From: Topomyia yanbarensis | Lineage: Eukaryota; Arthropoda; Insecta; Diptera; Culicidae | Direction: 5' to 3' | Assembly (NCBI RefSeq): GCF_030247195.1 | Contig: NC_080672.1 | Span: 158,975,167 to 159,039,166 of the forward strand | DNA length: 64,000 bases | Part shown: positions 57,656 through 64,000 of the stretch, one piece after another | How positions within the stretch are numbered: the stretch's first letter is position 1 | Layout of the letters: the number at the start of each line of letters is the position of its first letter | Notes under the pieces: model-generated | What the model saw: only the letters and a program-made list of their open reading frames with translations | Told to the model about the DNA's origin: nothing | The model's database searches: none | Position numbers and translations under genes: made by a program

Positions 57656-60600
57656 CTTCTAGGGGAACGGGGGGTAAGGCGGACGTATTAAGGATGCTCA
57701 GATGAATAGATTGTCGTGCTTCATAATATACATATGTTCATTTCGAGGCGAAAAATCATGTTTTGGGGTTCAATTTGGAGTTGTAGCAAATGATGTATTT
57801 GCTAATATTGTTGTCATAAGGAGAGCTGTTCAATGACAACTTATTATATAAAACAGACTTTGTGGATTAACAAGTATTTCTTACGTATATCACAGTGGAT
57901 CATTCATTCGCGTCCTGCAAAAACGATTCATGGAATAACTAGAATGATTAATATAAATCAAATAATCAAATATATAAATCAAATTAGTTCCAATCAATAA
58001 ACGAAAAATTAAACAACTTTTAAAGGCTACGAAATAAATTACATAAGCTAAATTGAGTCAAACTAATAAATTGAATAAATGAATAAAAGGAATGTCTGGA
58101 GAGAATATAAATGCTTGATAAAATGAAGAAACTGAATAAAGGGTACTGAATTTTTTTTAAAACAAATAAAACGAAGAAAATTAATAAAATGAACACAGCA
58201 AAAACATATGAAAATTAACTTGAGCGAATTTTATAATATCGCATAAAAACTGTTCGCGTAATTACGTTTTACGAATAAATTTAGCTAAATTACATGCACA
58301 TGAAATGAACCCAGAAAATCATGCAAATCTATATGTTCCTATGGAAATTTACTTGCACGCTATTCATTCAACTTTCTGCCAATACAACATATTTTTACAC
58401 GATTTTATACGAAACGGCATTGAGTAGAGAGAAATCTAACTACGTTATACACATACACGCATGAGCCGCAGTTTAATGCACTTGGAACCTTTAATTTGCT
58501 TTGGAATTCAAAGTTGTCTTTTTGAACACAGATTTCAGAAAACAAAAATATTCTGCGTCAAATAGCCAACGCACAGTTCACATAGGTGTCTAAAAACATT
58601 TTGTCTTATATTCTTTCGCAGAAAGTTTATTCGAATTAATAATATGTGTACACAAAAGTGTTAAAAGAGCCATTTCGATGTAAGTTCACATTATTTTTCT
58701 ATAAGCATTTCGACCATTCGAAATGGTTTGAAAGTATGTGTGCGTGGATGTGAATAATTATGTTTTCACAACAGCATTGTATGCCTTATTATTAGCACAA
58801 CCGCAAGGTAACTAATGAGTCAATTACGAGCTTTAAATAACAGTAATACGGATTTTCTTTAGGTAAAACAAGGTTTCAAACAATGTATGACCATTTTTAG
58901 CATGATAAAAATTTCAATAATTAGGGCACATAACATACATTTTGTGGCCGATTTTTGAATAATTTACAACTTAAAAGACAATTTATTAATCTTCATAACG
59001 CCATATGGATGGTCAAAATCGGTTACAAACTACCGGAGTTATGGCAATATTAAGGGAAAACACGAATATTTTTTAGCCTGTTCGAATTATTTTAGAATAA
59101 AACTATACAATTTAATTATAAATTAAATATAATTTAGGTGTTATTAATCTTTCTTTACATTTTTTCGTAATATTTTGTGATTTTTGTATTTTTCTGTTTT
59201 ATCCGAATTTGTGGATTGGATTGTTTAAGGCTGTTGTCATTATTTGGTTGTGGTGAATTATCAATCCAATTTGATACATTTTTGGAGCAGCTTGTTTTCC
59301 TGAAATATTTAAGGGAATCGTTAGTGGGCGAAAAATCAGAAATTTTACCGTACCAGTACTTACAATTGGTATATTAGAGCGATTTTCGTTCTGGGGTAAG
59401 AATGTACACCACAAAACTGTTTACACATAGAAAAAGTTACAAAACCGTTATAGGGTTAAATATCAAACTTATCTTACGGGGAATGAAAAAATATAATACT
59501 CAAGTAAACTCAAACACTTTTTATGCGGAGGATAAAACTCAAAAGTCGCGATAGTTTGGAAACTCAAAAACGTGCAAACTAGGAAACCCACAAACTGGAT
59601 AAGCTTTGAGGGTTCATAAAAATCCGTTAGAATTTGAGAATATGTGTGCTCATAAGCAGCACACATATTCTTACAAAGTTTTTAAAACCGCTTTAAGAAC
59701 AGAATTAAATTTGTTTAGAATCATTGTTTTAAATAAGCTTTAAATCGTTTCTTATTTATCGTTGCTTTTGACGGCAGCCTAAATGTAAACAAATGCTATG
59801 AACAACGTCTCTATTTCGAATTGATTAGTGAAAATAAATAACCAGAGTGCGTGTGTAATTTTAATAAACAGGTTAGTGAAATCAAATATTGAATTTTAAT
59901 GAATTTCCCAGTCATGAATAACATGCCGTTCAAATTTTATTGTGAATGTAGCAATAAAATTGAGAACCGCATACCTTCGCTCTAATTATAATGCTGTTTT
60001 AGCAAAAAAGTACGGAAACTTAAATTAATTAAAATAAATGATTCGTTACAATTTACATACCAATTAATTTCATCGTGTTCTTTAATTATTTCTAGTGCTT
60101 AGACAACAGTATGAAGTAAGAGCTTATTCTGTATTTTCTCATTCATAAAACTTTCAACAATTCGTATTCCATGACAAATTTTTTTTACAAATGGCGTCTA
60201 TGTGGCAATCATAATAATGACATCTAGCGAATTACTCTTTACCAATATAGCCATAAATCAAATTGTTCACAATAAATATGCAATAAAACTGAGAGTATTT
60301 ATAATTGCAACGGTGGAAACTTGATACTCTTATAAGAGTTTTAAAGACGCTTTTCGTAGACTATCTTATTTTATTGAAAAAATTTATAAAACAACATTAA
60401 GAGTGGCTACAGGGGTTTATAGTAGCGTTAGTTGTATAACTTCTTCTGTATTTTAAAGCTACCCTAAAGCAATTAATAAGGCAAAAAGGAATTTTTATTA
60501 TTGTACTCAATTACACATTTTATTTGGGTTTGAAGTTAGCTTTAGGATATCGATACAACTTGAATTATCTGGAAATATTTATTACTTTTTTAAAACCTAT

Positions 60601-60670
60601 AGAAATTGTAGTGACTACAATAAAACCTTTATAAACTTAGTTAAAACCGAAAAGCATTAGATTTGTTGCT
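57656..60670. other. Unassigned AT-rich DNA with a lone TAGGGGAACG terminus
   Basis: TAGGGGAACGGGGGGTAAGG at 57661-57680 is typical of the left end of a TAGGGG-type element, but no right end is found. 57950-58200 is AATAAA/TGAATAAAAT-rich low complexity. Opposite-strand frames at 59177-59414 are without domains. Confidence 0.45.
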
Positions 60671-60673
60671 TGT

Positions 60674-60744
60674 GTATACTGCCCATGATCGCAAATCAGT
60701 CCCATAGAAACTGGAACAAATATGCGATCATGGGCAGTGTATAT
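60674..60744. mobile_element. 71-bp snap-back hairpin
   Basis: TATACTGCCCATGATCGCA pairs with TGCGATCATGGGCAGTGTATA around a loop CAGTCCCATAGAAACTGG. This is probably a minimal MITE. It could form a miRNA-like hairpin if transcribed. Confidence 0.7.
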
Positions 60745-61600
60745 CAGATAGTTTTTTATGATATGAAAATTAGTTTTCGTAAGACGCAGCATAGATTAAA
60801 AGGAAATTTATTATATCCTCATTTGACTAAGTCATAAAAATAGTTTAAAAATGCTTTTTGATTTCAATTCGCATTTCTTTATTCCATCTAGACTGCTGTA
60901 TACTTCCTCCATATTTTCGAAATAAGTTGTGCAGAAAAATTGTAATTTTTAGAAGAGCTCTTTGGTAATTTCACGAATCCATTCAACATTACGCATTTAA
61001 GGGTTAAAAATTTTCTTCGACTATTTTTGCCCACATGCTTGAACAAGTGACCTTGCCAATTTAGCGTTGTCTAGAAAGTATAAGTATCATAGATTAGAAC
61101 TCAGATGTGTTCTGATTATACGTTTCTCGTGACAGCACTGTGATATTTTTTCACACTAAGATTCGTTGCACCGACAAGTATTTTTAGATGAAATACGAGT
61201 GTGTGTCAAATACTTGGGAATAGTAATGTGGGTTCAGTAACTGCTCAGTTTCTTGAACCGTTATTTAGACTTTAGTTGTTATCCTTGTTGTCGCTGCGTT
61301 AGTTACATTTCTTTGCATTATACAGTATGAAACTCATTTAAAAATGACGGATGTTGTACACTATGTAGGATTGTGAGTCTTCTGGTTAAACAAATTGCTT
61401 TATAATCTCATTCATATCGAGCGAAATAATTTCACCTATAACAACCATCTCGAGTTTATAAAAAAAATATTCATTCGGGCCAGTAATTAGAACACGAGCC
61501 TCGCGCATTATATTAATATTTAATTTAATTAAACATAGATGTTGAACATGAATAAATTGTTTCCGGTTTCATACTTTCTACTACCGCTAAAAATCTGTCC
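60745..61600. other. Unassigned AT-rich DNA
   Basis: Nothing recognisable. Confidence 0.4.
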
Positions 61601-62600
61601 CGCAAATAGGCCATAAATTCCCGTTTGAATTTTTTGCCTCGACGAGACAATGCCCGTATGAACAGAAAGGGCTCTCAAATACTCGTTGTTTTTCTAAAAG
61701 AATTAATTATTTGTTTTCACTTTGCACCGGTGCTCTCGTGCCATCTCGATCAACACACAGTCAGTTTCCTGCTGCAGTCGACCCTCAATCAAAAAAACGG
61801 CGCTGGAAAACTAACAGGTTGATGGCCCTCTATATACTATCCGTTCGTGCACCGCAAACCAGCCGAATCAACCCCACGCCGCTTACTCACTGATGCGTTG
61901 GCCACGGCTGTCATATAAATGTCCAAATTTTATAAATTATTAACTCAATGAGAGCTGTGAAATTTTTCCGCCCGCGGTCGGTTTCAATATATTGCTTTTG
62001 CATATTTTGGGCGTTCTATTGCTTCTGCCTGTACGACAGATGCAAAATAATACTTTTTATGTTACTAAGCACGTTGTTAATTTTTGAAATTCATGTTGTT
62101 TTAATATGTTATGTGTTGAAAGGACTGTCGGATATCCTAACCGAAGCTCGGTCTCAACTGACGAATAGACCCATGGAGCATTATCACTGTCATTCCCATA
62201 CTCCTGAATCTCAATCGTCAATGGCGGATGGAAGCGTGCATGGGCTCGAATTTTTCAACTTTGACGGAGGAACAATATTTTCAAGACTTCCAGCAGTGTT
62301 AAGGTTCTGTTTTTATTTCCATTCTCAGTGTTATTTTAGGAATCGGCAAGGTTGCATTACCTCGGTTCGATGGGTTTTATTGCACTGTCATTAGAAGCAG
62401 TAAAACGTTTTGCTAGACATGAGCAGAGCTATGGACAATCGTGTACAGCACAGAAACAGGAAAGAAGAACGCGTAAAAGAAGCATTTGGAAAAATATTTT
62501 GAAAACAAGTAAAATTACTGCGTTTTGTTTTGAAAGGACCCATGCCGACAGATGGGGCGCTGCGGGTTGGTTTGATGAAAAGTAACTGTTTTACTCGACA
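61601..62600 (+). other. GC-richer segment with coding-like frames
   Basis: Plus frame 61948-62394 (148 codons) has an N-terminal hydrophobic part likely to be chance. Then a protein-like stretch (L-S-D-I-L-T-E-A-R-S-Q-L, H-S-H-T-P-E-S-Q-S-S-M-A-D-G-S, E-F-F-N-F-D-G-G-T-I-F) ends near GTTAAG-GTTCTG (about 62301), a weak donor. A pyrimidine tract and TTATTTTAG at 62332-62340 form a good acceptor, after which a second frame runs to a TAA at 62583 (G-S-M-G-F-I-A-L-S-L-E-A-V-K-R). The two could be exons separated by a very short gap, or coincidence. No domain is recognised. Upstream, TTTATAAATTATTAAC and similar AT motifs could be regulatory. Confidence 0.3.
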
Positions 62601-62850
62601 CAGTTTAACCTTCCTTATATGGTGTAGAAAATCTATAAGAGATGGCAGGCTCCTATACCAAAGGAATCAACTGGAAGGTTTATTCACGCAAAAAATTGTT
62701 CTTGTTCAAAAAATTTCCGCAGTTACCTTGATTCTATAAAATCACGAAACATTCCGAATTTGCGGGAAACATGCAGTAGGCAAATTCTACATTTTATAAT
62801 TTAATTCGTTTATTTGGCTGAAACACTTGAAACAAAACATTACCATACTA
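62601..62850. other. Unassigned DNA
   Basis: Nothing recognisable. Confidence 0.35.
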
Positions 62851-62857
62851 GAGATAA

Positions 62858-63045
62858 TCGGGTTCAGGTTTTCACACGACGGGTTTCAGGTTGGGTTTGG
62901 GGTCTATAAATTTAAACATCTCGGGTTCCGGGTGGATTCCGGGGTTTCAAATTTAATATTCTCAGGTTTGGATCGGGTCCGGGTTTTTGAAAGTTCGAGT
63001 TTTTCAGATTTGTAATTTTCGGGTTCGGGCTTGGAACAAATCACA
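62858..63045. repeat. Degenerate CGGGTT-rich repeat
   Basis: CGGGTTCAGG, CGGGTTTCAGGTTGGG, CGGGTTCCGGG, TCGGGTCCGGGTTT and CGGGTTCGGGC recur with AAATTTAA-type spacers. Likely the interior of a MITE or a minisatellite; ends not seen. Confidence 0.65.
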
Positions 63046-63751
63046 CCCAACCATTTCTTGACGCTGTTTACGTCTATACACAACACTCAGTCTGTTCTTG
63101 TAGTAATTAACTTTAATTCGTGATACGAATGGAGACACATATAATGGTATTAAATTTTACCATCTGTGAATCACTAGAATTTGTCGTATTTTCTGGTGCT
63201 CAAATATTGTATTTTTTAATTAATGTATATAATTTCTTCTCTTCAGATTCGCAAACTGTCCGAAATATGTTTTAAATGAGTACTCGTGAGGCAGCATTCA
63301 ACAATAAGTGTTTCGCATTTAAAATTTCCATGCGATTTATTTTTCATGATAATCATCAATAACCCAAGTCAAAGGGAATGTTTGTCGAAAAAATTTTCAT
63401 TCAACTTTTCATTAAGGAATATGAATTTTGAAATAATAATTGAATAAACGCGTGAAAAAGCTAAAGGGTACAGTAAATTAAAGGTTGTTAAAATCTACGG
63501 GAAATAGAGTCAATACAAAACTATCCGCTCCTGATTGGTCATTTTGACAGTTGCCAGCATTAGAAAAAAATTCAAAAGTGTCGCGAGTGCAATACTTTTT
63601 AATACATATTGTACATTAAGATTTAACTATGCTTATTGTTAATAGAAACATAGATTAAAGTGATAATTAAGTTTAATTGCAGCACGATTCGTATATTCTT
63701 AGCATAGTTGCGATCCACGAGATGCTTTTAAACCATTGACTACAAAGGCGG
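63046..63751. other. Unassigned AT-rich DNA
   Basis: Nothing recognisable. Confidence 0.4.
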
Positions 63752-63885
63752 TGTAGCCATATTTTATTCTGTAACTGTAGTAAAAAATCTTCCTCATCCA
63801 TACTATTGTTTGAGAAAATCTGTACTAAAATCTGGAAGAAAATCTGTACCAAAATCTGGAACAACGAAAAAATTAAAGTATTCCA
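63752..63885 (+). repeat. Dispersed repeat, pair with 51968-52080
   Basis: CATATTTTATTCTGTAACTG and repeated AAAATCTG(T/G)A(C/A)(C/T)A words match 51968-52080 in order. The tandem AAATCTG words produce the short frame at 63806-64000. Confidence 0.65.
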
Positions 63886-64000
63886 TACAAATAATCGAAC
63901 TGCTTTGTTTAATTTCCATTTGGATTGTAAATTCTTCCACGTAAATTCCTTCGGTCTAAAGTATATTATTGTTTTGCCTTTTTTCGTTTATACCAACTAA

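Noticed and set aside
59177..59414. Opposite-strand frames of 66 and 71 codons
   Set aside because: Hydrophobic low-complexity product on one strand and its mirror on the other; no domain or repeat support.

Overview
The window looks like AT-rich, repeat-dominated intergenic or intronic DNA from a mosquito, most likely an Aedes-type genome. The evidence is the density of short TIR elements, a non-LTR retrotransposon carrying both RT and RNase H, tRNA-related SINE-like pieces, a decayed Tc1/mariner transposase of the mosquito DD37E kind, and a repeat whose layout I recall as abundant in Aedes. The species call rests on family recognition, not on a database search. I found no intact host gene, rRNA gene, functional tRNA gene or CRISPR array. 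Almost every long open frame is a repeat artefact or part of a mobile element.

Layout. 0-9 kb: a 2.65-kb TIR element (family H) holding a (TA)n array, then MITEs, a pogo-like transposase start (minus strand), an element split by a hAT-like MITE, a 690-bp palindrome and a tandem duplication. 9-10.2 kb: a GC-richer single-copy island. 10.7-17.6 kb: TIR elements, a second (AT)n array and unassigned DNA. 17.6-22 kb: a decayed I/LOA-type LINE (gag-like ORF1, endonuclease mostly deleted, RT, RNase H) cut by a 383-bp MITE; a 5'-truncated copy lies inverted at 23.8-24.6 kb. 25.8-28.2 kb: two adjacent TAGGGG-ended elements. 29.5-31.1 kb: a foldback element with a TTAA-flanked MITE, a SINE and a MITE fragment. 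31-41 kb: mostly unassigned, with another TAGGGG-type element, a GGGGCCCC-ended element and a piggyBac-type MITE.

41.1-47.4 kb is the most striking part: a second H copy that has taken in a foldback element (itself carrying a 315-bp MITE and a coding-like insert), and a MITE that holds a 2.7-kb foldback-like element, which in turn holds two more MITEs and a SINE-like piece. Two further copies of the outer MITE follow at 47.5-48.4 kb. 48.4-53.5 kb is mainly single-copy with a few coding-like segments. 53.6-55.2 kb is a decayed DD37E transposon with one MITE inside and one inserted in its own terminal repeat. 55.3-56.6 kb is a complete ORF1-only non-LTR element with a 12-bp target-site duplication, the youngest-looking and best preserved coding unit here. 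56.6-64 kb is AT-rich and largely unassigned, with a small hairpin MITE, a GC-richer segment at 61.6-62.6 kb with coding-like frames, and degenerate repeats.

The sequences do not form a pathway. They record successive transpositions, and the nesting order gives their relative ages.
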